Shown one piece after another: positions 1 to 6,790 of a stretch of DNA of 34,954 nucleotides. Under the pieces are notes generated by a model. It did no database searches and was not told the DNA's origin. It worked only from the letters and a program-made list of their open reading frames with translations. The translations under genes and the position numbers were made by a program. How positions within the stretch are numbered: position 1 is the first letter of the stretch; every line of letters starts with the position of its first letter. Origin of the DNA: an uncultured Micromonospora sp. (GTDB taxonomy: Bacteria; Actinomycetota; Actinomycetes; Mycobacteriales; Micromonosporaceae). The stretch covers positions 1-34,954 of the forward strand of contig CALGAM010000157.1 of NCBI GenBank assembly GCA_937951935.1, read 5' to 3'.

Positions 1-665
1 ATCTCGATCACCCGGTCGGTGTGCACCTTGATGATCGCGCCCATCTTCTGCAGGACGCAGATCAGGTCGATGATCTCGGGCTCGACGGCCGCGTTGCGCA
101 GCTCGGTGACCCCCTCGGCCAGCACGGCGGTCAGCAGCACCTGCTCGGTGGCGCCGACGCTCGGGTACGGCAGCTCGAACTTCGTCCCGGACAGCCCGTT
201 CGGCGCGGTGAGGTACATCCCCTCGGGCCGCTTGTCGACGATCGCACCGAACTGGCGCAGGGCCTGGATGTGGAAGTCGATCGGCCGTGGCCCGATGTGG
301 CAGCCGCCGAGGTTCGGGATGAACGCGTGCCCGAGCCGGTGCAGCAGCGGACCGCAGAACAGGATCGGGATCCGACTCGACCCGGCGTGCACGTTGATCT
401 CGTCCGTGCTCGCGCTCGCCACGTTGGTCGGGTCGAAGATCAGCTCGCCGTCCTCCTCGCCGTCGGTGACCTTGACGCCGTGCAGTTCGAGCAGACCCCG
501 GACGACCTCGACGTCGCGGATCCGCGGTACGTCGAACAGCCGGCTCGGCCCGTTGCCGAGCAGGGCGGCGACCATCGCCTTGGAGACGAGATTCTTCGCA
601 CCGCGCACCCGGATCTGCCCGTTAAGCGGCGTACCTCCGTGTACGACCAGGACGTCGTCGGTCAA
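1..665 (-). CDS. murA: UDP-N-acetylglucosamine 1-carboxyvinyltransferase, N-terminal part (cut by window edge)
   Basis: The first 221 codons of an EPSP-synthase-fold enzyme read leftward off the window. MurA transfers enolpyruvate from PEP to UDP-GlcNAc, the first committed step of cytoplasmic peptidoglycan precursor synthesis. Visible family marks are the GAKNLVSK stretch near residue 22 (the conserved Lys-Asn pair) and the loop NLGGCHIGPRPID near residue 120, which carries the catalytic-loop cysteine. The Cys form is normally fosfomycin-sensitive; some relatives carry Asp here. The start is TTG at 665, chosen because GGAGG lies 5 nt upstream and the protein then begins just before the VHGGTPLNGQIRVRGAKN core. 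It follows nadA on the same strand after a 249-base gap and probably has its own promoter. Family assignment is secure. A murA paralogue elsewhere in the genome cannot be excluded. Confidence 0.93.
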   Translation of the reverse strand, partial: MTDDVLVVHGGTPLNGQIRVRGAKNLVSKAMVAALLGNGPSRLFDVPRIRDVEVVRGLLELHGVKVTDGEEDGELIFDPTNVASASTDEINVHAGSSRIPILFCGPLLHRLGHAFIPNLGGCHIGPRPIDFHIQALRQFGAIVDKRPEGMYLTAPNGLSGTKFELPYPSVGATEQVLLTAVLAEGVTELRNAAVEPEIIDLICVLQKMGAIIKVHTDRVIE

Positions 666-806
666 CGCAACCTCCAGCGGGTCGATGCTGCTTCGCGCGA
701 GCTGCCGGCGAGGGCGGCCATCGGTCGACACGTGTCACCGGCGGCGGCGCACGGTCGTGCCGACCCCGATGGGCCTGTCGCGGCATGGGTCTGTGACGGC
801 CCCGGC

Positions 807-812
807 AGCATA
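807..812 (-). promoter_or_regulatory. Possible -10 element for murA
   Basis: On the minus strand the hexamer TATGCT (4 of 6 to TATAAT) lies in the 249-base nadA-murA gap. No good -35 box is seen. It would give a leader of about 130 nt before the TTG start. This is weak, sequence-only evidence. The rest of the gap holds no gene that I can support. Confidence 0.25.
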
Positions 813-914
813 GCGCTCCGTCACAGTAGTGGCAGCGGTCACGGCGGGCGAGTGGTGTGAACCGGTGACGGAGGTACGAAATTCCGCCTGGTCGTCGCGG
901 TGCGTGACCGTTGG

Positions 915-2093
915 TCAGGGCAGCGCGAGCATCTGGTCCAGCGCGGCGCGGGCGTGGCGGGCGGTCTCCGGATCCACCGTGATCTGGTTCGGCACCCGGC
1001 CCGCGACCAGCTCCTCCAGCGCCCAGACCAGGTGTGGCATGTCGATCCGGTTCATCGTCGAGCAGTAGCAGACCGTCCGGTCCAGGAACATGATCTGCTT
1101 GTCGGGGTGGGCGTGGGCGAGCCGACGGACCAGGTTGAGTTCCGTGCCGACCGCCCAGGCCGAGCCGGCCGGCGCCGCCTGGATGGTGGAGATGATGTAC
1201 TCGGTCGAGCCGACGTAGTCCGCCGCCGTCACCACCTCGTGGCGGCACTCCGGGTGGACCAGCACGTTCACCCCGGGCACCCGGCTGCGGACCTCGTCGA
1301 CGCTGTCCCGGGTGAAGCGACCGTGCACCGAGCAGTGCCCCCGCCAGAGGATCATCCGGGCGTCCCGGAGCTGCTGCGGGGTGAGGCCGCCACCCGGCTT
1401 GTGCGGGTCGTAGAGCACGCAGTCGGCCAGGTCGAAGCCCAGCTTCAGCACCGCCGTGTTCCGGCCCAGGTGCTGGTCGGGGAGGAAGAGGACCCGCCGG
1501 CCCCGCTCGAAGGCCCAGCGCAGGGCCCGTTCGGCGTTGGACGAGGTGCAGACCACCCCGCCGTTGCGGCCGACGAAGCCCTTGATGTCGGCCGAGGAGT
1601 TCATGTACGTCACCGGGACCGTGGAGTCGGCGATGCCCAGGTCGGCCAGCGTCTCCCAGGCCGTCTCGACCTGGCTCAGCGCCGCCATGTCGGCCATCGA
1701 GCAGCCGGCGGCCAGGTCCGGCAGGATGACGCGCTGCGCGTCGCTGGTGAGGATGTCCGCGCTCTCGGCCATGAAGTGCACGCCGCAGAAGACGATGTAC
1801 TCGGCGTCGGGCCGGGCGGCGGCCTCGCGGGCGAGCTTGAACGAGTCCCCGGTGACGTCGGCGAACTGGATCACCTCGTCACGCTGGTAGTGGTGGCCGA
1901 GGATGAAGACCCGGTCACCCAGCGCGGCCTTGGCGGCGGCGGCCCGGTCCACCAGGCTCGGGTCGCTGGGCGGGGGAAGCGCCCCCGGACAGTCCACGCC
2001 GCGCTCGCTGGACGGGTCGGCGCCCCGGCCCAGGAGCAGCAGGGCGGTTGCGGTGCTGGACGGCTCTACCCACGTCGAAGTCACGATCTCCAT
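915..2093 (-). CDS. nadA: Quinolinate synthase A
   Basis: A 392-residue cytoplasmic [4Fe-4S] enzyme that condenses iminoaspartate with dihydroxyacetone phosphate to quinolinate in de novo NAD synthesis. The three-fold repeated NadA architecture is visible: ILGHHYQRDEVIQFADVTGDS near residues 64-84, SADIKGFVGR near 167-176, and PHKPGGG near 230. The three cluster cysteines fit Cys103 (VFCGVHFMAESADI), Cys182 (VVCTSSNAE) and Cys342 or Cys344 (VCYCSTMNRID). The ATG at 2093 gives the usual length, with an N-terminal extension of about 45 residues before the conserved core that is common in actinobacteria. No strong ribosome-binding site precedes it. It is divergent from the glycerate kinase across 60 bases. 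nadB and nadC, often beside nadA, are not in the window. Confidence 0.96.
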   Translation of the reverse strand: MEIVTSTWVEPSSTATALLLLGRGADPSSERGVDCPGALPPPSDPSLVDRAAAAKAALGDRVFILGHHYQRDEVIQFADVTGDSFKLAREAAARPDAEYIVFCGVHFMAESADILTSDAQRVILPDLAAGCSMADMAALSQVETAWETLADLGIADSTVPVTYMNSSADIKGFVGRNGGVVCTSSNAERALRWAFERGRRVLFLPDQHLGRNTAVLKLGFDLADCVLYDPHKPGGGLTPQQLRDARMILWRGHCSVHGRFTRDSVDEVRSRVPGVNVLVHPECRHEVVTAADYVGSTEYIISTIQAAPAGSAWAVGTELNLVRRLAHAHPDKQIMFLDRTVCYCSTMNRIDMPHLVWALEELVAGRVPNQITVDPETARHARAALDQMLALP

Positions 2094-2153
2094 GTTTCCA
2101 CAGCCGGGCCCGGTTTCCGCCGGCCCGGGTGTGGGCTGCCACACTTGCCGACC

Positions 2154-3296
2154 ATGCGGATCCTGATCTGTCCGGACAAGTTCGCCGGGACGCTCTCGGC
2201 ACCCGAGGCGGCCGCGGCGATCGCCGAGGGGTGGCGGGAGGGTGCCCCGGACGACGAACTGGAGATCCGGCCACTCTCCGACGGCGGACCGGGATTCCTC
2301 GACGTGCTCGCCACCGCGGTGCCCGGGCGGCGGGTACCGGTGCGGACCGTCGACCCGCTCGGCCGGCCGGTCGGCGGCGAGGTCCTGCTCGGCCAGGACG
2401 GGACCACGGCGTACGTCGAGAGCGCCCAGGCCTGCGGCCTGCACCTGCTGGCGGCCCACGAACGGGACGTGAGGCGGACCACCTCGTTCGGGCTCGGGGC
2501 GCTGATCGCGACCGCCGCCGAGTGCGGTGCCCGGCGGGTGGTGATCGGGCTGGGTGGTTCGGCGGTGAACGACGGGGGAGCGGGGATGCTCACCGCGCTG
2601 AACGCCGTCCCGGTGGACGTGGCGGGGATGGCCCTGCCGTACGGCGGGGCGGCGCTGGTGGCGGTCGCGGGGTTGGCCGGGCTGCCGCAGATCCGGGCGA
2701 TGGAGCTGGTCGCGGCGACGGACGTGGACAACCCGCTCACCGGACCGACGGGGGCGTCGTACGTGTTCGGGCCGCAGAAGGGCGCCTCACCGGAGGACGT
2801 GCTGCTGCTCGACGCCGCGTTGGCCCGTTTCGCCGAGGTGCTGGAGCGGGACCTGCCGGGCTGTCCGCCGGGACTGGCCGGGCTGCCGTACGGCGGGGCG
2901 GCCGGCGGGCTGGGTGCGGCCGTGCTGGCGCTCGGCGGGCGGTGCGAGTCCGGTATCGCGCTGGTCTCCCGACTGATCGGACTGGACGCCGCGCTGGATC
3001 GGGCCGACCTGGTGATCACCGGGGAGGGCTCGTTCGACCACCAGTCGCTGCGCGGCAAGGTGGTGGCCGGGGTGGCGGGCGCGGCCCGGGACCGCGGACT
3101 GCCGTGCGTGGTGCTGGCTGGTCGGGTCAGCACCGGGCGCCGGGAGTCGGCGGCGGCGGGGGTGACCGAGGCGCACAGCCTGGTCGAGTACTTCGGGGGC
3201 GAGCCGCACGGTGGGGTCGAGCGGGCGACGAGCCGTCCGACCGAGGGCCTGCGGGCGCTGGCGGCGCGGCTGGCCCGGCAGTGGGGGCGCCGCTGA
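2154..3296 (+). CDS. glxK: Glycerate kinase (GlxK/GarK family)
   Basis: A 380-residue enzyme of the glycerate kinase type-1 family, which phosphorylates D-glycerate with ATP, usually to 2-phosphoglycerate. Family signatures are the N-terminal CPDKFAGTLSAPEAAAAIA, the PLSDGGPGFLD segment, GLGGSAVNDGGAGM near residues 133-146 and VITGEGSFDHQS near 284-295. Length is typical. The ATG at 2154 starts exactly at the family N-terminus (MRILICPDKF). No clear Shine-Dalgarno precedes it; a CACACT hexamer ends 8 nt upstream, so a leaderless or nearly leaderless message is possible. It precedes the ErpA-like gene, an order also remembered from Mycobacterium (Rv2205c/Rv2204c), although here a terminator-like hairpin separates them. 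Whether the product is the 2- or 3-phosphate cannot be told from sequence. Confidence 0.92.
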   Translation: MRILICPDKFAGTLSAPEAAAAIAEGWREGAPDDELEIRPLSDGGPGFLDVLATAVPGRRVPVRTVDPLGRPVGGEVLLGQDGTTAYVESAQACGLHLLAAHERDVRRTTSFGLGALIATAAECGARRVVIGLGGSAVNDGGAGMLTALNAVPVDVAGMALPYGGAALVAVAGLAGLPQIRAMELVAATDVDNPLTGPTGASYVFGPQKGASPEDVLLLDAALARFAEVLERDLPGCPPGLAGLPYGGAAGGLGAAVLALGGRCESGIALVSRLIGLDAALDRADLVITGEGSFDHQSLRGKVVAGVAGAARDRGLPCVVLAGRVSTGRRESAAAGVTEAHSLVEYFGGEPHGGVERATSRPTEGLRALAARLARQWGRR

Positions 3297-3314
3297 CGCC
3301 GGCTTCCGCCGGCG
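3297..3314 (+). terminator. Hairpin directly after glxK
   Basis: CGCCGGC, TTCC loop, GCCGGCG: a perfect 7-bp stem beginning at the base after the glxK stop. There is no U-tract, as is usual in high-GC actinobacteria. It probably separates glxK from the downstream erpA-like gene. Confidence 0.5.
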
Positions 3315-3413
3315 GACACGGGGTGGGCCGCCGGGCGCGACATCCGGGACGGGCGGGGCCGAAACGAGCCCGGGTACTTCGGTCGAGGCCGGGTGAGCAG
3401 CGCCGCGTCCACC

Positions 3414-3419
3414 TACAAT
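3414..3419 (+). promoter_or_regulatory. -10 element upstream of the erpA-like gene
   Basis: TACAAT matches TATAAT at 5 of 6 positions, unusual in such GC-rich DNA. The expected start would be near 3426, leaving a leader of about 83 nt. A -35 is not clear (GTGAGC lies 15 bp upstream). Confidence 0.45.
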
Positions 3420-3508
3420 CGAGGGGACCCGGCTTGGGAATGACCGGCCATCCGACTAGCGTTGGCCTCTTACGGACAGATATCGCACCGGCGCAGGGAG
3501 ACTTTCAC

Positions 3509-3877
3509 GTGACAACGCCAGCGCAGACCGAGTCGACCGCGGCAACCACCCCGCGCAGCGTCATCCTCACCGACGTCGCTGCGCAGAAGGTGAAGGCTCT
3601 GCTCGAGCAGGAGGGCCGGGACGACCTGCGACTGCGGGTCGCCGTGCAGCCGGGTGGCTGCTCCGGCTTGCGTTACCAGCTCTTCTTCGACGAGCGGTCG
3701 CTCGACGGTGACATCGTCAGCGAGTTTGGCGGGGTTGAGGTCGTCGTCGACCGGATGAGCGCGCCGTACCTGGCCGGCGCGACCATCGACTTCGCCGACC
3801 GCATCGACGCCCAGGGCTTCACCATCGACAACCCGAACGCGCAGAACTCCTGCGCGTGTGGCGACTCGTTCCACTGA
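3509..3877 (+). CDS. erpA: A-type iron-sulfur cluster carrier (HesB/IscA/ErpA family)
   Basis: A 122-residue A-type carrier that binds or passes on [2Fe-2S]/[4Fe-4S] clusters to apoproteins in the cytoplasm. The three cluster cysteines are Cys51 (GGCSGLRY) and Cys115/Cys117 (CACGDSF at the C-terminus), all intact. The N-terminal 15 residues are Thr/Ala rich and not conserved. The start is GTG at 3509: AGGGAG ends 8 nt upstream and the length matches the family. A strong hairpin follows (3937-3964). Likely clients within this window are the Rieske protein QcrA and NadA, but that is inference. The name ErpA is used by similarity; IscA or SufA roles cannot be separated on sequence alone. Confidence 0.92.
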   Translation: MTTPAQTESTAATTPRSVILTDVAAQKVKALLEQEGRDDLRLRVAVQPGGCSGLRYQLFFDERSLDGDIVSEFGGVEVVVDRMSAPYLAGATIDFADRIDAQGFTIDNPNAQNSCACGDSFH

Positions 3878-3936
3878 CAGGGGCTTTCCCACCAGATACC
3901 GGATCTCGTCCCGGGTGGGCCGTCCGCGTACCCGGC

Positions 3937-3964
3937 ACGCCCGACCACCGGCGTGGTCGGGCGT
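3937..3964 (+). terminator. Strong hairpin downstream of erpA
   Basis: A perfect 12-bp stem, ACGCCCGACCAC paired with GTGGTCGGGCGT around the loop CGGC, 59 bases after the erpA stop. It is a likely transcription terminator without a U-tract. Confidence 0.65.
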
Positions 3965-4023
3965 CCGGGGCTGCGGGCGGCCCACTCCGCTGTTCGCGGT
4001 ACGCCGTCGGCGAGCAGCGGCGT

Positions 4024-4035
4024 CCCATATATGGG
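4024..4035. repeat. AT-rich perfect palindrome upstream of adoK
   Basis: CCCATATATGGG is a perfect 12-bp palindrome in the 281-base noncoding gap before adoK. Its run of six A/T bases stands out locally. It is a candidate regulator-binding site; no factor is assigned. Confidence 0.35.
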
Positions 4036-4088
4036 GATCGATGGCTCTACGGGAGAAGAAGCATTTGGTGACCGGTTCGTTACTGATT

Positions 4089-4124
4089 CGGGACAGGACG
4101 GAACCAAAACGGTAGGCTGTCCCG
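4089..4124 (+). promoter_or_regulatory. adoK promoter framed by a spaced inverted repeat
   Basis: Candidate -35 GGGACA (4090-4095) and -10 TAGGCT (4113-4118) are separated by 17 bp. The promoter is framed by CGGGACAG (4089-4096) and its exact reverse complement CTGTCCCG (4117-4124), 20 bp apart. One half-site covers the -35 and the other the end of the -10. The leader would be about 34 nt. Confidence 0.45.
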
Positions 4125-4158
4125 GCTGCGGTCCCATCTCTCCGATACCGAGGCCGAC

Positions 4159-5139
4159 ATGAAGATCGCCGTTACCGGCTCAATCGCGACCGACCACCTG
4201 ATGTCCTTCCCGGGGCGGTTCGCGGATCAGTTCATCGCCGACCAGCTGCACAAGGTGTCGCTCTCCTTCCTCGTCGACGAGCTGGTGCTCCGGCGCGGCG
4301 GGGTGGCCGCCAACATCGCCTTCGGGATGGCCCAGCTCGGGCTGCGCCCCATCCTGCTCGGCGCCGTCGGCACCGACTTCGACGACTACCGGTCGTGGCT
4401 GGAGCGGCACGGCGTCGACTGCGAGTCGGTGCACGTCAGCCAGGTGGCACACACCGCCCGGTTCGTCTGCACCACCGACATCGAGATGTGCCAGATCGCG
4501 TCCTTCTACGCCGGTGCGATGAGTGAGGCCCGCAACATCGAACTCGCCCCGGTCGCGGCGCGGGTGGGCGGGCTCGACCTCGTCCTGATCAGCGCCAACG
4601 ACCCGGACGCGATGCTGCGCCACTCCGAGGAGTGCCGGCAGCGCGGGTACCCCTTCGCCGCCGACCCGTCGCAGCAGCTCGCCCGGATGGACGGCGCCGA
4701 CGTGATGTCGCTGATCGACGGCGCCGACTACCTGCTGACCAACGAGTACGAGAAGTCGCTGCTGCAGAGCAAGGTCGGGCTGACCGACGACCAACTGCTG
4801 GAGCGGGTGAAGATCCGGGTGACGACCCTGGGCAAGGACGGCGTGGAGATCGCCGGGCGCGACATCGCCCCGTTCCGGGTACCGATCGCCCGCGAGACGC
4901 ACATCGCCGAGCCGACCGGGGTCGGGGACGGCTTCCGGGCGGGCTTCTTCGCCGCCATCTCGTGGGGGCTCGGCCTGGAACGGGCCGCCCAGGTCGGCTC
5001 GCTCCTCGCCACCCTGGTGCTGGAGACCGTCGGTACCCAGGAGTACGAGGTCCGCCCCGACCTGTTCGTCAAGCGCCTGGCCGAGTCGTACGGCGACGAG
5101 GCCGCCGAGGATGTCCGGCCGCACCTGATCCCGGGCTGA
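4159..5139 (+). CDS. adoK: Adenosine kinase (PfkB/ribokinase family)
   Basis: A 326-residue cytoplasmic kinase that phosphorylates adenosine to AMP (purine salvage). The whole sequence follows the M. tuberculosis enzyme Rv2202c as I recall it: identical opening logic (AVTGSIATDHLM.FPGRF), HKVSLSFLVD, RFVCTTDIEM, ASFYAGAMSEARNI and DPSQQLAR. PfkB marks are the glycine-rich RRGGVAANIA near residues 46-54 and the C-terminal signature PTGVGDGFRAGF, with catalytic base Asp257. This actinobacterial enzyme is closer to ribokinases than to eukaryotic adenosine kinases. The ATG at 4159 follows GAGGCC. The promoter lies at 4089-4124. The stop codon sits in a hairpin shared with the convergent tusA-like gene. 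Confidence 0.93.
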   Translation: MKIAVTGSIATDHLMSFPGRFADQFIADQLHKVSLSFLVDELVLRRGGVAANIAFGMAQLGLRPILLGAVGTDFDDYRSWLERHGVDCESVHVSQVAHTARFVCTTDIEMCQIASFYAGAMSEARNIELAPVAARVGGLDLVLISANDPDAMLRHSEECRQRGYPFAADPSQQLARMDGADVMSLIDGADYLLTNEYEKSLLQSKVGLTDDQLLERVKIRVTTLGKDGVEIAGRDIAPFRVPIARETHIAEPTGVGDGFRAGFFAAISWGLGLERAAQVGSLLATLVLETVGTQEYEVRPDLFVKRLAESYGDEAAEDVRPHLIPG

Positions 5140-5150
5140 CCCCGGTCAGC
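5135..5150. terminator. Hairpin pairing the stop codons of adoK and the tusA-like gene
   Basis: GCTGAC, CCCG loop, GTCAGC (7 bp if the loop is read as CC). The adoK stop TGA (5137-5139) pairs with the complement of the opposing gene's stop (5146-5148). The two convergent genes are only 6 bases apart, so the hairpin could end transcription from both sides. Confidence 0.45.
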
Positions 5151-5397
5151 GCGCGCGGCGGATGTCGTAGGCGGGCGAGCCGTCCACGGTCGAGGCACCG
5201 AGGAACTCCTGCCCCCGTATCCGGCACCACGCGGGGATGTCGACGGCCGCCGCCGGGTCGTCGGCGAGAACCCGCAGCACCGCACCGACCGGCAGGTCGG
5301 GCATCCGGCGGGCGGCCGCGATCACGGGTAGCGGGCAGCGCTGGCCGAGACAGTCGACGACCTCGTCGGGTGTGTGGCCCGGGGAATCCGTACCCAT
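5146..5397 (-). CDS. TusA/SirA-family sulfur carrier protein
   Basis: An 83-residue protein of the TusA/YeeD/RhdA family, which carries persulfide sulfur from a cysteine desulfurase to acceptors such as tRNA thiolation or cofactor pathways. The family motif is clear: VDCLGQRCPLPVI near residues 14-26, with the first cysteine (DCLG) as the expected persulfide carrier and the conserved Cys-Pro-x-Pro. A second pair-like site, WCRIRG, lies near residue 58. It lies 67 bases downstream of the cysteine desulfurase on the same strand, so it is a probable partner. The start is uncertain. ATG at 5397 has no ribosome-binding site but has CAGAAT 6 nt upstream (leaderless-like); TTG at 5433 would add 12 residues. 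Confidence 0.85.
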   Translation of the reverse strand: MGTDSPGHTPDEVVDCLGQRCPLPVIAAARRMPDLPVGAVLRVLADDPAAAVDIPAWCRIRGQEFLGASTVDGSPAYDIRRAR

Positions 5398-5464
5398 CCG
5401 GCGATTCTGCGCCGCCGGTCGCCCGGCCGCCAACCGACCCCGCCACGGCGTGCCGCCGGCCGGT

Positions 5465-6616
5465 TCACAGGCCGACCACCCCGGCCTCGGCCCGCAGGTC
5501 GGCGACGATCCCCGGCAGCTCGGCGAGGAAGCGCTCCACCTCGGCCTCGGTGCTGTCCCGGTGCAGCGAGATGCGGATGTTGCCGTGCGTCAGCACGCCC
5601 ATCGCCTCCAGCACGTGCGACGGGCGCAGCGTCGACGAGGTGCAGGAGGAGCCGGAGGAGACGGCGAAACCCCGGCGGTCCAGCGCGTGCAGCAGCGCCT
5701 CGCCGTCGACGTACAGGCAGGAGAAGGTGACCAGGTGCGGCAGCCGGTCGACGGGGTCACCGACCACCTCGACGTCGGGGACCGTCGCCGGCACGGTGGT
5801 GCGGATCCGCTCCACCAGCGGCGCCAGCCGGGCCGCCTCGGCGTCCGCCTCGGCCGCCGCGGCCCGCAGCGCGGCGACCGCCGCCACGATCGCCGGCAGG
5901 TTCGGTGCCCCGGGGCTGCGGCCCGCCTCCCGGTCGTCGGCCGGGTACGGCGACTCCCAGCGGCAGCCCTTGCGTACCACCAGGATCCCGACCCCGGGCG
6001 GGCCGCCCCACTTGTGGGCGCTGGCCGACAGCACCGACCACCCCTCGGGCACCGGCACCCGTCCCACCGACTGGGCGGCGTCGACGTAGAGCGGGACCCC
6101 GGCCGCCGCGCAGGCCCGCGCCGCCTCCGCCACCGGCTGGAGGGTCCCCACCTCGTGACTGGCGCTGATCAGCGCGGCCAGCGCCACCCCGGGTGCGGCG
6201 ACCGCGGCCGACCAGGCGTCGAGGTCGAGCCGCCCGACGCGGTCCACCGGCACCGACGTCGCCACGCCGCCCGCCTCGACGTGCCGCCGCGCGGCGTGTA
6301 GCACCGCCGAGTGCTCGATCGCCGAGTGCACCAGGACGTTCCCGACCCGGCGCCGCCCGGCCAGGACACCGAGCACGGCGGCGTGCGCCGCGGCGGTGCC
6401 GCTGGTGGTGAACGAGAGCTCGTCGGGACGTACCCGAAGCACCTCGGCGGCCGCGGCCCGCGCCGCGTCGAGGAGCTGGCGGGCACGCCGGGCCTGGCTG
6501 TACAGCTTCGCCGGGTCCGCCCAGCCGTCCTCCAGGGCGGCGAGCATCGCCTGGCGGGCCACCGGGTGCAACGGTGCGGCGGCGGCCGCGTCGAAGTACG
6601 CCGAGGGCTGGTTCAC
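5465..6616 (-). CDS. Cysteine desulfurase (class V aminotransferase, NifS/IscS type)
   Basis: A 383-residue PLP enzyme that takes sulfur from L-cysteine as enzyme persulfide. Key residues are His102 (AIEHSAVL, stacking on PLP), Asp179 and Gln182 (VDAAQSVG), the Schiff-base pair His201-Lys202 (SASAHKWGG) and the sulfur-carrying Cys325 in SSGSSCTSST. The short Cys loop with SSGSxC resembles IscS/NifS class I. One departure: the usual Asn-Asn-Glu before Val-Gly-Thr is SHEVGTLQP here, so the Asn that contacts the PLP ring is His154. The start is GTG at 6616. It lies upstream of the TusA-like gene and divergent from ctaC. It may feed the ErpA carrier, tRNA thiolation or both. Confidence 0.93.
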   Translation of the reverse strand: MNQPSAYFDAAAAAPLHPVARQAMLAALEDGWADPAKLYSQARRARQLLDAARAAAAEVLRVRPDELSFTTSGTAAAHAAVLGVLAGRRRVGNVLVHSAIEHSAVLHAARRHVEAGGVATSVPVDRVGRLDLDAWSAAVAAPGVALAALISASHEVGTLQPVAEAARACAAAGVPLYVDAAQSVGRVPVPEGWSVLSASAHKWGGPPGVGILVVRKGCRWESPYPADDREAGRSPGAPNLPAIVAAVAALRAAAAEADAEAARLAPLVERIRTTVPATVPDVEVVGDPVDRLPHLVTFSCLYVDGEALLHALDRRGFAVSSGSSCTSSTLRPSHVLEAMGVLTHGNIRISLHRDSTEAEVERFLAELPGIVADLRAEAGVVGL

Positions 6617-6708
6617 CAGGAAACGGTAACGCGAGGGCCGAACCGGGCAAGATCCCTCGGCGGGGTGGGGACGCCGACCCCAAAGCCGCTGCGCCGACGC
6701 AGGTCGAG

Positions 6709-6714
6709 TAATCT
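6709..6714 (+). promoter_or_regulatory. Possible -10 element for ctaC-ctaF
   Basis: TAATCT fits the actinobacterial TAnnnT pattern in the 174-base divergent gap. No convincing -35 is seen. The leader would be about 70 nt. This is weak evidence. Confidence 0.25.
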
Positions 6715-6790
6715 GCGACCGTCGGTGACGCCTTTGCCGCCGGTGTCGAGATAGCGGACAGTGTGCGGCGCACTAGGGAGGCAGGACCAG

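Noticed and set aside
900..3296. A 798-codon open frame on the plus strand covering nadA and glxK
   Set aside because: Only its last 380 codons are glycerate kinase; the first part is antisense to nadA, whose motifs are unmistakable. It reflects GC-rich codon bias, not a fusion.
3481..3486. TATCGC as a -10 box immediately upstream of erpA
   Set aside because: Its spacing to the only -35-like TTGGCC (3462-3467) is 13 bp, too short; TACAAT at 3414 is better.
4024..4035. Palindrome read as a eukaryotic-type CArG box
   Set aside because: The match to CC(A/T)6GG is coincidental in a bacterium; it is kept only as an unassigned palindrome.
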